DNA from: Bordetella flabilis | GTDB taxonomy: Bacteria > Pseudomonadota > Gammaproteobacteria > Burkholderiales > Burkholderiaceae_B | NCBI RefSeq assembly: GCF_001676725.1 | Contig: NZ_CP016172.1 | Coordinates: 4,278,001 to 4,342,000, forward strand | Direction of reading: 5' to 3' | Length of the DNA stretch: 64,000 bases | In this document: positions 40,224 through 49,431 of the stretch, piece by piece | Layout of the letters: each line of letters opens with the position of its first letter | How positions within the stretch are numbered: the stretch's first letter is position 1 | Notes under the pieces: model-generated | The model's input: the letters and a program-made list of their open reading frames with translations, nothing else | Told to the model about the DNA's origin: nothing | Databases searched by the model: none | Translations under genes and position numbers: made by a program

Positions 40224-41990
40224 TCATGCGGCCAGCGGACCTGGCGATTTCAGGTAGCGCGACACGATCGCGTCCGCCGCCCAATACGCCAGGGCGCCCA
40301 CGGTCCCGGTCGGGTTATACGAGGCGTTCTGCGGAAAATTCGAGGCGCCGATCACGAACAGGTTCGGCACATCCCAGCTTTGCAGATAGCGGTTCACCAC
40401 GCTGGTGGACGGATCGTCGCCCATCACCGTGCCGCCGGTGTTGTGCGTGGTCTGGTACTGGGTCACGGTGTACGGTCCCTTGCGGGCCGCGCCATGCACC
40501 TCCTTGCCCCCCATCGCCTTGCCGACTTCCAGCGCCCGGTCGGTCAGGAAGCGCGACATCTTCAGATCGTTTTCGTGGAAGTCGAAGGTGATCCGCAACA
40601 GGGGCAGGCCCCAGGCGTCGCGGTAGGTGGGATCCAGATCCAGGTAATTGGCGCGACACGAGACCGAACTGCCATGCACGTTCAAGACGGAGGTGTGGTT
40701 GTAGTGCTTGATGACGGCTTTCTTCCACGCCGAGCCCCACGACGGCGTGCCGACGGGAGTGGGGTGGAACTCGATGGGGCGGCCGTTCGTCATGACCTCG
40801 CCGAAATACGCGCCGCCGACAAAACCGTGCGGCCCATGGTCGAAGTTGTCCGAGACGAAATCCGAAACGACCGTGCCGCAGGCGCCCGACCGCATGAATG
40901 GATTGATGTTTACGCTCTGGTCGTAGAACACCTGGACCGAGCTCATCGTCTGGTAGGCGTAGCCGCGGCCGACGACGCCCTGGCCGGTGGCCGGATCGTA
41001 AGGCTGGCCGATTTTGGACAGCAGCATCATGCGCACGTTGTTCAGCGCGAAACCGCCCAGGATCACCAGGTTGGCGGGCTGCTCGAACTCGCGTCCGGCC
41101 GCATCCACATAGGTCACGCCGGTCGCCCGCTTGCCGGCGGCGTCCATATTGATGCGCAAGACCTGGCATTGCGTGCGCAGCTCGAAGTTCTTGTCCTTGA
41201 GCAGTACGGGCAGCAGCACGGTCTGGGGCGAGGATTTGGCGTAATGCTCGCAGCCATAGCGTTCGCAGAAGCCGCAGAACATGCAGGTGTTGAGCGTCAT
41301 GCCTTCGGGGTTGGTGTACGGCTGGCTGAGATTGGCCGATGGCTGCGGATACGGGTGGTATCCTAGCTCGGCGGCGGCCTTGCGAAATATGGCCGAGCCA
41401 TACGGCTCCTTCATGGGCGGCGTGGGGTAGTCGCGCGTGCGCGGGTCCTCGAAGGGATTGCCGCCCGCCACCTTGCCGCTCTTGAGGTTGCCCGCCTTGC
41501 CGCTTACGCCCAGCAGGTATTCGAAGCGATCGAAATACGGCTCCAGCGTCGCCGCATCGACGCCCCAGTCCTGTACGAACAGGTCGGGCGCCATGAAGTC
41601 CTTGCCATAGCGCTCGATGGTGCGCGTGCGCATACGCAGGTCGGTGTCCTGAAAACGATAGGTCTGGCCGTTCCAGTGCACCGCCGCGCCGCCCAGGCCG
41701 GTACCCGGCAGGAAGCTTTCCCACCGTCGGATCGGCAGCGATTCCTGGCGCGTGTTATTGCGGAAGGTGATGGCCTCCTTGGTGTTGTCCTGCATCAGCG
41801 CCTTGCGCACGGAGTATCGCAGTTCGTCGTGCACGTAAGGGCCCTGGAAATCGGGCACGGTGTAGCGGGGCTCGCCGCGCTCCAGCCCCACGACATGCAG
41901 GCCCGCTCGCATCAGCTCGCGTCCCAGGATGGTTCCCACCAGGCCGACGCCAATCAGCACGGCATCCGTTTCGGGCAGTTTGGTCGCCAT
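40224..41990 (-). CDS. GMC-family flavoprotein dehydrogenase (gluconate/FAD-glucose dehydrogenase alpha type)
   Basis: A 588-residue oxidoreductase. IGVGLVGTILG at 13-23 binds FAD; GTGLGGAAVHWNGQT is the second GMC motif; HNTGG and NPTGTVGALAYW near the C-terminus hold the active-site His and Asn. Cys236, Cys239, Cys242 and Cys247 form a C-x2-C-x2-C-x4-C motif, in the place where FAD-glucose dehydrogenases carry a 3Fe-4S cluster. It has no signal and is probably carried out by the Tat-exported small subunit. Substrate is an aldose, gluconate or similar polyol; not predictable. Confidence 0.88.
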   Translation of the reverse strand: MATKLPETDAVLIGVGLVGTILGRELMRAGLHVVGLERGEPRYTVPDFQGPYVHDELRYSVRKALMQDNTKEAITFRNNTRQESLPIRRWESFLPGTGLGGAAVHWNGQTYRFQDTDLRMRTRTIERYGKDFMAPDLFVQDWGVDAATLEPYFDRFEYLLGVSGKAGNLKSGKVAGGNPFEDPRTRDYPTPPMKEPYGSAIFRKAAAELGYHPYPQPSANLSQPYTNPEGMTLNTCMFCGFCERYGCEHYAKSSPQTVLLPVLLKDKNFELRTQCQVLRINMDAAGKRATGVTYVDAAGREFEQPANLVILGGFALNNVRMMLLSKIGQPYDPATGQGVVGRGYAYQTMSSVQVFYDQSVNINPFMRSGACGTVVSDFVSDNFDHGPHGFVGGAYFGEVMTNGRPIEFHPTPVGTPSWGSAWKKAVIKHYNHTSVLNVHGSSVSCRANYLDLDPTYRDAWGLPLLRITFDFHENDLKMSRFLTDRALEVGKAMGGKEVHGAARKGPYTVTQYQTTHNTGGTVMGDDPSTSVVNRYLQSWDVPNLFVIGASNFPQNASYNPTGTVGALAYWAADAIVSRYLKSPGPLAA

Positions 41991-41991
41991 G

Positions 41992-42789
41992 TCAGCGTCC
42001 CCCTTGTGCGCCGGCCGGCGCGGGGGAAGCGTGGCCCGGCATTCCCGGCATTCCCGGCATGCCCGACTGGGCGTTGCCCTGGGAGGCCGGCACGTCGGGG
42101 TGGATGTGGATCACGCCGCGGCTGTCCTCCGCCAGGCTCATCGGTGCGCGGTTGAACGCAATGCCATGCTGGTCCACCAGGTGGTAGTAGGTCGCATAGG
42201 CACCGGGAAAGCCCAGCATCTTCCAGGCAATCATGTCCTTGTTGCCGCCGTAGACAGGATCGCTGAAGAAACCTTCCACCGTGAGGGCCCACAAGGATTC
42301 GAAGAACACGTTGGCGGGCACGCCGTTGAGGTCGCGCTTGCTTTCCTGCAGGTCGCGCAGATATGCATCCTGCGCTGCCGCGTCCCGCTTCTCGAAAGGC
42401 ACGGCGCCCTTGGCCGCTTCGTCGCGCAGCGCCCGGCAGGCGTTGCGGAACAGCTCGGCCGGCGTGAACGGCAACTGATAGCCTTGGGTGGGTTCGCCCT
42501 GGCGCCACGGGCCGCTGCGATAGAGGCGTTCCCCCGCGCCCCATGCGCCGCCCAACTGCTTGTCGATATAGTTCGGCACGCCCGCCTCGCGCGCGCCGGG
42601 CCCCGCCTCGTCGGCCGGAATCAGGCGCGCGGTCGCCGCCTCCACGAAGGCCGCCTCTTCCGGCGTCAGGAATATATAGGGAGCAGGCGCGTCTTGCGGC
42701 GGGGTCGCGGCCAGGACCGCCGGCGCGGTCGAGACAGTGGCCGCGGCCAGGCCGGCGCTTTTGAGGAAGGTACGTCGGGAAGGGGTCAT
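41992..42789 (-). CDS. Gluconate 2-dehydrogenase subunit 3 family (gamma) protein
   Basis: A 265-residue small subunit with a twin-arginine signal (SRRTFLKSAGL, residues 4-14). TPEEAAFVEAATARLIPADEAGPGA and the YGGNKDMIAWKMLGFPGAY segment are family signatures. It should carry the cofactor-loaded flavoprotein across the membrane as a hitch-hiker complex. The C-terminus has a short MPG repeat. ATG 42789 has AGGAG six bases upstream, and the flavoprotein ATG follows its stop by one base. Confidence 0.9.
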   Translation of the reverse strand: MTPSRRTFLKSAGLAAATVSTAPAVLAATPPQDAPAPYIFLTPEEAAFVEAATARLIPADEAGPGAREAGVPNYIDKQLGGAWGAGERLYRSGPWRQGEPTQGYQLPFTPAELFRNACRALRDEAAKGAVPFEKRDAAAQDAYLRDLQESKRDLNGVPANVFFESLWALTVEGFFSDPVYGGNKDMIAWKMLGFPGAYATYYHLVDQHGIAFNRAPMSLAEDSRGVIHIHPDVPASQGNAQSGMPGMPGMPGHASPAPAGAQGGR

Positions 42790-43089
42790 AGAGGGCTCCT
42801 GAAGCGGAGCCGGCTCGCGCAACCGGTGTTCCCATCGCCTCGGGAAGGCGCACAATGCCGTCGCCGCGCAGGCGACGGCTGTGCCGGCCGTGCCCGGCTG
42901 CCCTGCCCAGACGCTGAGTATGTCTTACTTCGCGTTGTAGCGAATGCGCGGATCATATGACTGCGGCGCGACAGGCGGAGTGCGACAAGGCAATGCACGC
43001 CGCACACAACCGGACCGAACGGCCGCGGCCGTGGACGCGGAATGGGCGCGCCGCTTGCGGCGCCGGCGCGCCTTTGACCGGAGATGCCG
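42790..43089. other. Divergent control region between dehydrogenase operon and oxidase gene
   Basis: No gene is seen. A perfect 9-bp stem GCCGTCGCC/GGCGACGGC (42857-42865 with 42871-42879) lies in what would be the leader of the leftward operon. An AT-richer stretch near 42915-42960 is the most promoter-like part and could serve both directions. Confidence 0.5.
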
Positions 43090-44715
43090 ATGAGCACCTA
43101 TACGGATGGACGAGGGCTCGCACACGCGCCCGGACAGGAACACGGCCACCAGCACGGACATGGCCATGAGCACGGTGTTCCCCACGGCTGGCGCCGATGG
43201 CTGATGGCGACCAACCACAAGGACATCGGCACGATGTACCTGATCTTCTCGTTCGTCATGCTGCTGGAGGGCGGCACACTGGCCTTGCTGCTGCGCACCG
43301 AACTGTTCGAGCCCGGCATCCAGTTTTTCCAGCCCGAGTTGTACAACCAGTTCGTCACCATGCACGGACTGGTGATGGTTTTCGGCGCCATCATGCCGGC
43401 CTTCGTCGGCTTCGCGAACTGGATGGTGCCGATGCAGGTCGGCGCCGCCGACATGGCCTTCGCCCGCATGAACAATTTCAGCTTCTGGCTGCTGCCGGTC
43501 GGCGCCATCCTGCTGACGGGATCGTTCTTCGTGGGAGGCGGCGCGACGGCGGCCGGCTGGACGCTGTACGCGCCCCTGTCCCTGCAAATGGGCCCTGGCA
43601 TGGACCTGGCGATCTTCGCACTGCATTTGATGGGCGCATCGTCCATCATGGGGGCGATCAACATCATCGTCACGATCCTGAACATGCGGGCGCCGGGCAT
43701 GACGCTGATGAAGATGCCCTTGTTCTGCTGGACCTGGCTGATCACGGCGTTCTTGCTGCTTGGCGTCATGCCCATCCTGGCCGCCACCATCACCATGGTG
43801 CTCACCGACCGCCATTTCGGCACCGATTTCTTCAATGCCGCCGCGGGCGGCGACCCCGTGCTGTACCAGCATCTCTTCTGGTTCTTCGGCCATCCCGAGG
43901 TCTACATCATGATCCTGCCCGCCTTCGGGATCATATCGGCGGTGGTGCCGACCTTCGCGCGCAAGCAGTTGTTCGGCTATGCCTCGATGGTGTATGCGGT
44001 CGCGGCCATCGCCGTCCTATCGTTCATCGTCTGGGCGCACCACATGTTCACCACCGGCATGCCGATCACGGGCCAGCTCTACTTCATGTACGCGACCATG
44101 CTGATCTCCATTCCAACCGGCGTGAAGGTCTTCAATTGGACGGCCACCATGTGGCGCGGCTCGCTCAGTTTCGAAACGCCCATGCTGTTCGCCATCGGCT
44201 TTATCTTCGTGTTTACCATCGGCGGCTTTACCGGCCTGATCCTGTCCATGGCGCCTATCGACATCCAGGTCCATGACACTTATTACGTCGTCGCGCATTT
44301 CCACTATGTGCTGGTGGCCGGCTCGCTGTTCGCGCTGTTTGCAGGCGCCTACTACTGGATTCCCAAATGGACCGGCTACATGTACAGCGAGACGCTGGGC
44401 AAGTGGCACTTCTGGTCGACGTTGATCTCTTTCAACGTGACCTTCTTTCCCATGCATTTCCTCGGCCTCGCGGGCATGCCGCGCCGCTATGTCGACTATG
44501 CCCCGCAGTTCACGACCTGGCACCAGGTTGCCACCATAGGCGCATGGTGGTTCGGGCTGTCGCAGATTCTGTTTATGATCGCAGTGTTGCGCTGCTATGC
44601 GGGCAAGGGTCGACCGGCCGGCGCCAGCCCGTGGGAAGGGGCCGAAGGGCTGGAATGGTCGGTGCCGTCGCCCGCTCCCTTCCACACCTTTGAAACGCCA
44701 CCCGAGGTCAGGTAG
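43090..44715 (+). CDS. ctaD: aa3-type cytochrome c oxidase subunit I, stand-alone
   Basis: A 541-residue haem-copper oxidase subunit with about 12 membrane helices. All key residues are present: His92 and His405 (haem a), His403 (haem a3), His268-Tyr272 and His317-His318 (CuB), Glu270 and Lys346 (proton channels). The N-terminus has a His-rich cytoplasmic stretch ([12 protein letters not shown]). ATG 43090 has GGAG at good spacing. No subunit II or III gene is adjacent, so it must use subunits from another locus or work unusually. Confidence 0.93.
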   Translation: MSTYTDGRGLAHAPGQEHGHQHGHGHEHGVPHGWRRWLMATNHKDIGTMYLIFSFVMLLEGGTLALLLRTELFEPGIQFFQPELYNQFVTMHGLVMVFGAIMPAFVGFANWMVPMQVGAADMAFARMNNFSFWLLPVGAILLTGSFFVGGGATAAGWTLYAPLSLQMGPGMDLAIFALHLMGASSIMGAINIIVTILNMRAPGMTLMKMPLFCWTWLITAFLLLGVMPILAATITMVLTDRHFGTDFFNAAAGGDPVLYQHLFWFFGHPEVYIMILPAFGIISAVVPTFARKQLFGYASMVYAVAAIAVLSFIVWAHHMFTTGMPITGQLYFMYATMLISIPTGVKVFNWTATMWRGSLSFETPMLFAIGFIFVFTIGGFTGLILSMAPIDIQVHDTYYVVAHFHYVLVAGSLFALFAGAYYWIPKWTGYMYSETLGKWHFWSTLISFNVTFFPMHFLGLAGMPRRYVDYAPQFTTWHQVATIGAWWFGLSQILFMIAVLRCYAGKGRPAGASPWEGAEGLEWSVPSPAPFHTFETPPEVR

Positions 44716-44732
44716 CAACCCCTGCGAGCACG

Positions 44733-45272
44733 ATGATGAGGCGCTTCACCCAGGATATCGACGAGCTGCTGTCCGCCGCTCCGCCTCCCGGCGCGGTGTG
44801 GTGGACGCGCGGAGGCGACCCGGCCGGCCCGCGCGCGTGGCGGCTCAAGCGCAATTGCTCCCTGCGGCCCCCTCAGTACCTCGCCGCCATCGCGCTGCTG
44901 ATGAGCCTCGCTGCCCTGGTGGCCCTGGCGTGCTGGGTACGCGGCATCTGGCTGGTCCCCCTGTTCTGCGGCGCCGAGCTCGTGGTCATCGCCGTCGCGG
45001 CCCTGGCCTACGCCCGCCATGCCATCGACGGCGAGATCGTGGCGGTCACCCAGGACCGGCGCGTGCGCGTGGAGATCGACCGCGGCCTGGTGCATACCTG
45101 CTATATGTTCGATGCGGGCCGGATCAGGCTTATCAAGCCGGCCGAGGCGCCGGACACCTTATGGCTGCACCACGGCGCCACCCGCGTCCAGCTGGCTGCG
45201 TACACCTCGGCGGCGATGCGGGACGCGTTCGAAGGCGAACTGCGCCGCGCCCTGCGCGACATCACGACGTGA
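44733..45272 (+). CDS. DUF2244 membrane protein
   Basis: A 179-residue protein with two adjacent membrane helices (about 48-66 and 72-92) and a soluble C-terminal domain (EIVAVTQDRRVRVEIDRGLVHTCYMF then TLWLHHGATRVQLAAYTSAAMRDAFEGELR), the DUF2244 pattern. It follows the oxidase gene by 17 bases and likely shares its transcript, suggesting a role in oxidase assembly or stability. The 3' end overlaps the convergent GntR gene by 11 bases. Confidence 0.8.
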   Translation: MMRRFTQDIDELLSAAPPPGAVWWTRGGDPAGPRAWRLKRNCSLRPPQYLAAIALLMSLAALVALACWVRGIWLVPLFCGAELVVIAVAALAYARHAIDGEIVAVTQDRRVRVEIDRGLVHTCYMFDAGRIRLIKPAEAPDTLWLHHGATRVQLAAYTSAAMRDAFEGELRRALRDITT

Positions 45273-46245
45273 GCGCACTGACGAGATAAGGCGGCAGCGC
45301 TTCGCGGGGCTGCCGGGCAGCCCCTTGGAAGCGCTGCAACCAGCGGTCGTCCGCCAGTTTCAGATGATCGCGCAGCGCACTGGCCGCCTGCTGCGCTTTC
45401 CTGTCCAGCAGGAGCTGATAGATCCGCAGGTGTTCGCGCAATGCATCCTCGATCAGCGCCAAGGGGATATGCAGGACCGGATCGAACAGATAACGGGTAG
45501 GAACGAACAGCACGCGCGTGCGCGCCAGCGCATGCAGGATCTCTTCATTCGGGCAATGGCCGAGCAGGCGCACGTGCAGGTCGTGCTCGATGACGTCGGT
45601 GTCGAACCCTTCCCGCGGAAAACCGTCCAGGGATTCCACTACCGTGGCCCGCGCCTGTTCGAGGTATTGCGCGGGCACATGGGGCGCGGCCTGCAGCAGC
45701 GCCTGCGGTTCCAGGAGCCAACGCAGTTCGTACAGGTGGTGGGTTTTTTCCGGCGTGACGCGCGGCGCGACCCACCGCCCCAGGTTGTCCTTGGACACCA
45801 GGCCGACACTGTGCATGCGCGCCAGGACGTCGCGCACCACAGTGCGGCTGACGCCGAAATGCTCGGCGAGCCGCTCCTCCACGATGCGTACCGAAGAAAA
45901 GATCGCGCGCGCGCACAGCTCCTGCTCCAACTGGCCGTACATGCGCTCCCATTGCGTCACCGCGGGGATCTTGACGGTGTCCAGCACCGCGCGGCGGCGT
46001 GGCGCGGAGGCCTTGCGGCCCTTGCCGGCGACTTCATAGCCCCTGCCTTGCGCCTCGCGTATCAGTTTCTCCGAGCACAGGGTCTTCAAGGCATGCCGCG
46101 CCGGCGAGCGGCTGATGCCGAACGCCTTGGCGACCTGGGCCTCCAGCAGTTGCTCGCCCGGCGACAGGCGGCCATCGCCGATCATTTCCTTGAGCAGCCC
46201 ATAGGCGCGGTCCTGGATGGATTGCTTTTCTGCAAGTCCCGACAT
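45262..46245 (-). CDS. GntR-family regulator with two winged-helix domains and an FCD domain
   Basis: A 327-residue regulator. Residues 8-72 form a first GntR winged helix (LSPGEQLLEAQVAKAFGISRSPARHALKTL). A second complete one spans 98-162 (ELCARAIFSSVRIVEERLAEHFGVSRTVVRDVLARM). An FCD ligand-binding domain follows (about 168-305), with a metal-ligand-like DLHVRLLGH. Normal FadR/VanR types have a single winged helix near 240 residues, so the N-terminal domain is duplicated. It is divergent from the hydroxy-acid dehydrogenase operon. Confidence 0.9.
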   Translation of the reverse strand: MSGLAEKQSIQDRAYGLLKEMIGDGRLSPGEQLLEAQVAKAFGISRSPARHALKTLCSEKLIREAQGRGYEVAGKGRKASAPRRRAVLDTVKIPAVTQWERMYGQLEQELCARAIFSSVRIVEERLAEHFGVSRTVVRDVLARMHSVGLVSKDNLGRWVAPRVTPEKTHHLYELRWLLEPQALLQAAPHVPAQYLEQARATVVESLDGFPREGFDTDVIEHDLHVRLLGHCPNEEILHALARTRVLFVPTRYLFDPVLHIPLALIEDALREHLRIYQLLLDRKAQQAASALRDHLKLADDRWLQRFQGAARQPREALPPYLVSALTS

Positions 46246-46297
46246 GGCTCACGTTCGAGTTGAAGGTCTTTCTCTCAGGCGACCGGCAGCGGCACCG

Positions 46298-46332
46298 CCG
46301 GGCCGATGCGAGATGGTATCGCATCGGCCCGG
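46298..46332. promoter_or_regulatory. Perfect 14-bp inverted repeat in the gntR leader
   Basis: Bases 46298-46311 pair exactly with 46319-46332 around a 7-base loop. It lies 53 to 87 bases upstream of the regulator's start codon. It could be an operator, or an RNA hairpin attenuating the regulator mRNA. Confidence 0.6.
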
Positions 46333-46405
46333 GGCTTTCCGCCGCGCCGCCCTCCCCGCGCGGTGGGGTATTGACATGTGCACGCACCGCTTTTAATCTG
46401 CAAAC

Positions 46406-46428
46406 GTACATAGCATGCAATGTACATT
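46406..46428. promoter_or_regulatory. Candidate GntR operator
   Basis: GTACAT (46406-46411) and ATGTAC (46420-46425) are inverted across eight bases, and the palindrome AATGTACATT (46419-46428) overlaps the second half. The site is about 120 bases before the dehydrogenase start, near where its promoter should be. The tandem DNA-binding domains of the divergent regulator may fit such compound sites. Confidence 0.5.
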
Positions 46429-46549
46429 CTAACCCCGGAACGTGACGGCGCTGGCAAAACAAGGCGGCGCACCCGGGACGGACCGACACGGAACGGCACA
46501 TGGGAGACGGCATGACACGGGCCAGGTACACGGGCGCGGGAGCGCGCGG

Positions 46550-47782
46550 ATGAAGCATCCCGCGGTCACCTGCATCGACGATCTGCAACGCATCGCGCGC
46601 CGCCGCGTACCGCGCATCTTCTACGACTATGTCGACAGCGGCTCGTGGACCGAGGCCACCTATCGCGCCAACGCCCGCGACCTGTCACGCCTGACGCTGC
46701 GACAGCGCGTCGCGCGCAACGTGGCCGATATCCGCACCGGCACCACTCTGCTGGGCAACGGGGCGAGCATGCCACTGGCGCTGGCGCCCGCCGGGCTGGC
46801 CGGCATGCTGCACCCGGATGGCGAAATCCTGGCCGCCCGGGCCGCCGCGGCGGCCGGCGTGCCCTTCACCCTGTCGACCGTCAGCATCTGCGCGCTCGAG
46901 GACATCGCGCGGCACGTGGGCCAGCCTTTCTGGTTCCAGCTATACATCATGAAAGACCGCGCCTTCATCGCGCGGCTGATCGACCGGGCGCGCGCCGCCG
47001 GCTGCAGCACGCTGGTACTGACGCTGGACCTGCCCATACAAGGACAGCGCCACAAGGACATCCGCAACGGATTGGCCGTTCCGCCCAGGCTCACCGTAGG
47101 CAACCTGCTGGCCATGCTGTCCCGCCCGCGCTGGTGCGTGGGCATGCTGCGTACTCCGCGCCGCACCTTCGGCAATATCGTCGGCCATGCCGACGGCGTG
47201 TCGGATACCTATGGCTTCGCGGATTGGGTCAGCCGCCAGTTCGATCGCACGGTCGATTGGGACGATGTGCGCTGGGTCAGGGATCGCTGGCAGGGCAAGC
47301 TGGTGGTCAAGGGCATCCTCGACCCGGAGGATGCCTGCCTGGCGGTGCAGGCGGGCGCGGACGCCATTGTGGTGTCCAACCATGGCGGCCGCCAGCTCGA
47401 CGGCGCGCCTTCTTCCATCCGTGCCCTCCCGGCGATCGCGCAGGCCGTGGGAGACCGCGCCGAGGTGCTGATGGACGGCGGCATCCGCAGCGGACAGGAC
47501 ATTGTCCGGGCGCTGGCGCTCGGGGCACGAGGCGTCATGATCGGTCGGGCCTACCTGTATGGCCTGGGGGCCGGCGGGCAGGATGGCGTCACGCAATGCC
47601 TGGACCTGCTGCGCAAGGAATTCGAGTCGACGATGGCGCTGTGCGGCATCACGGCCGCGGACGCGATCGACGCAGACGCCATCGCGTCATATCGGTTGTT
47701 CCCTTCCCTATCCACGGCCGACGCGCCCGCCATGCGGCTTGGCGAGCCCGAACCGGCCTATCGTCTTTCGGCTTGCTCATAA
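46550..47782 (+). CDS. FMN-dependent alpha-hydroxy acid dehydrogenase (LldD-like)
   Basis: A 410-residue TIM-barrel flavoenzyme. IARRRVPRIFYDYVDSGSWTE at the N-terminus, PLALAPAGLAGMLHPDGE, VLTLDLPIQGQRHKDIRNG, and SNHGGRQLDGAPSS with the catalytic His are family hallmarks. GGIRSGQDIVRALALGARGVMIGR binds FMN phosphate. It oxidises an S-2-hydroxy acid such as lactate or mandelate to the 2-oxo acid. ATG 46550 is selected for its GGGAG and the domain start. First gene of a five-gene operon. Confidence 0.9.
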   Translation: MKHPAVTCIDDLQRIARRRVPRIFYDYVDSGSWTEATYRANARDLSRLTLRQRVARNVADIRTGTTLLGNGASMPLALAPAGLAGMLHPDGEILAARAAAAAGVPFTLSTVSICALEDIARHVGQPFWFQLYIMKDRAFIARLIDRARAAGCSTLVLTLDLPIQGQRHKDIRNGLAVPPRLTVGNLLAMLSRPRWCVGMLRTPRRTFGNIVGHADGVSDTYGFADWVSRQFDRTVDWDDVRWVRDRWQGKLVVKGILDPEDACLAVQAGADAIVVSNHGGRQLDGAPSSIRALPAIAQAVGDRAEVLMDGGIRSGQDIVRALALGARGVMIGRAYLYGLGAGGQDGVTQCLDLLRKEFESTMALCGITAADAIDADAIASYRLFPSLSTADAPAMRLGEPEPAYRLSACS

Positions 47783-47793
47783 GGAGGAGTTCC

Positions 47794-48558
47794 ATGTTCG
47801 GCGACTACAAGATGCACGAAAACAGCGGGGTCAACCCACCCTATTCGCCGGCGTATCCGGTGGAATGGGAATGCCCGCTGCGCACGCTGGAAGTCATCAC
47901 GCAGGTGGATCCGGCCAAGGTGCGGGCGCTCCTGAGCGACACGCCCTTCGAACTGGTGAATGACCGCGTCGCCTTCCGCTTCATGCTTTCGCCCGGCCAT
48001 ACGCTGGCCATTCATGCGGGCCAGATGTTCGACCTGATGGTGACCGTGCCGGTGCGCTACCAGGACCTGTTCACGCAGACGCACATCTACATGTATTGCA
48101 GCGACCCGATGGGGATTTGCGCGGGTCGCGAGCTGTTCGGCTACACCAAGAAGGACACGGACTATGCCTTCGAGGAAACGCCGGACGGGAAAGTGTCCGG
48201 CTGGGTCCGTCGCCGCAAGGTGCCCCTGGTCGATTTCAGCTTTACACCGGACCCGCAGGCCCCCCTGGTCATGCTGACCGACGATGCGGAGCAACCGGGC
48301 GGCGAAATCCATGTACGCCGCCTGCCTCATCCCGAGCGGCCGGCCGTGGCGTACGCCGATGTGGTCTACCGCCGCACGCCGCTGCGCTATTCGGCGCCGG
48401 TAGGCGGCCGTATCGACTGGACCTTGCATGCCAGCGCCTACGATCCCATCGCGGACCTGCGGCCGGAAGTGCTGAGCGCGCATTTCATGACCTCCGACGT
48501 CTACGGCGGCGGCTTCGCCGTCGAAGACCGGCGCCTGATCACCCGCCTGCTTCCCTAG
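47794..48558 (+). CDS. Acetoacetate decarboxylase family protein
   Basis: A 254-residue protein. GRELFGYTKKDTDYAFEE contains the Schiff-base lysine position of acetoacetate decarboxylase (the second of two adjacent Lys). Upstream ICAGRE and the later FTPDPQAPLVML region fit the ADC fold. Relatives decarboxylate beta-keto acids or act as aldolase-dehydratases on pyruvate adducts. AGGAGGAG precedes the ATG. It may act on the product of the hydroxy-acid dehydrogenase upstream. Confidence 0.85.
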   Translation: MFGDYKMHENSGVNPPYSPAYPVEWECPLRTLEVITQVDPAKVRALLSDTPFELVNDRVAFRFMLSPGHTLAIHAGQMFDLMVTVPVRYQDLFTQTHIYMYCSDPMGICAGRELFGYTKKDTDYAFEETPDGKVSGWVRRRKVPLVDFSFTPDPQAPLVMLTDDAEQPGGEIHVRRLPHPERPAVAYADVVYRRTPLRYSAPVGGRIDWTLHASAYDPIADLRPEVLSAHFMTSDVYGGGFAVEDRRLITRLLP

Positions 48559-48566
48559 GGACGGCC

Positions 48567-49382
48567 ATGGTCACCCGCCCAGTCGCGATCGTCACGGGGG
48601 CAGGCGGCGGCATCGGCACCGCCATCGCCTGCAAACTTGCTGCCCAGGGCTGGCATCTGGTGCTGGCCGACCGCACCGAGTCCGAAGCATCCCGGGCCCG
48701 GGATGCCTGCGAGCGCAGTGCCCGGCCGTCCCCGGACGCCGAACGAGCCGCCGGATTTCCCCAGGACGCCGCCGTGGATATCGCCGCGGGCGACGCAGCC
48801 GACCCGCGAACGGCCGCCGCACTGGTCGATACCGCGCTGCGGCGGCATGGCCGCCTCGATGGCTTTGTCGCCAATGCGGGGGTGCCGGGCGTGGTGCGGC
48901 CCATGGAGGACTACCCGGATGACATCTTCCGGCAGGTGCTGGACGTCAATGTCGTCGGCACCTATCTCTGCCTGAAGCACGCATTGCCGGCGCTGCGCCG
49001 CCATGGCGGCAGCTTCGTCGCCATGGGGTCGACCTCCTCCATACGCGGGCGCGCCCACCTGGCGGCGTATGTCGCCAGCAAGCACGCCGTGCTGGGCCTG
49101 GTGAGGACGGCGGCACTGGAATGCGCCGGCTCGGATGTGCGCGTGAATGCGGTGCTCCCGGGGCCGACCCAGACAGCGATGATCGAAGCCATCGATGCGA
49201 TGGCCGCCCAGGCGCGCGCCGACGACGATGCGACCGGCAGTATCGGCATCGCGCGCGCGGTACGCCTGCCCTACGGACGTCCGGAAGATGTCGCCAACAC
49301 GGTGGCTTTCCTGCTTTGCGCCGAATCCCGCCACATCAATGGCGCCGCCCTGGTGGTGGACGCCGGCAGCACCGTGGCCTGA
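48567..49382 (+). CDS. Short-chain dehydrogenase/reductase
   Basis: A 271-residue NAD(P)-dependent SDR. TGAGGGIGTAIA (10-21) is the cofactor motif with ADRTES after beta-2 suggesting NAD preference; NAGV, and the catalytic Ser-Tyr-Lys appear as MGSTSS and YVASKHAVLG. It ends in the usual INGAALVVDAGST. It starts 8 bases after the decarboxylase stop. Substrate unknown. Confidence 0.9.
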   Translation: MVTRPVAIVTGAGGGIGTAIACKLAAQGWHLVLADRTESEASRARDACERSARPSPDAERAAGFPQDAAVDIAAGDAADPRTAAALVDTALRRHGRLDGFVANAGVPGVVRPMEDYPDDIFRQVLDVNVVGTYLCLKHALPALRRHGGSFVAMGSTSSIRGRAHLAAYVASKHAVLGLVRTAALECAGSDVRVNAVLPGPTQTAMIEAIDAMAAQARADDDATGSIGIARAVRLPYGRPEDVANTVAFLLCAESRHINGAALVVDAGSTVA

Positions 49383-49431
49383 CACGAACGGGGCCTCGAG
49401 CCCTAGGTACAAGACCTGGAGACAGAACGAC

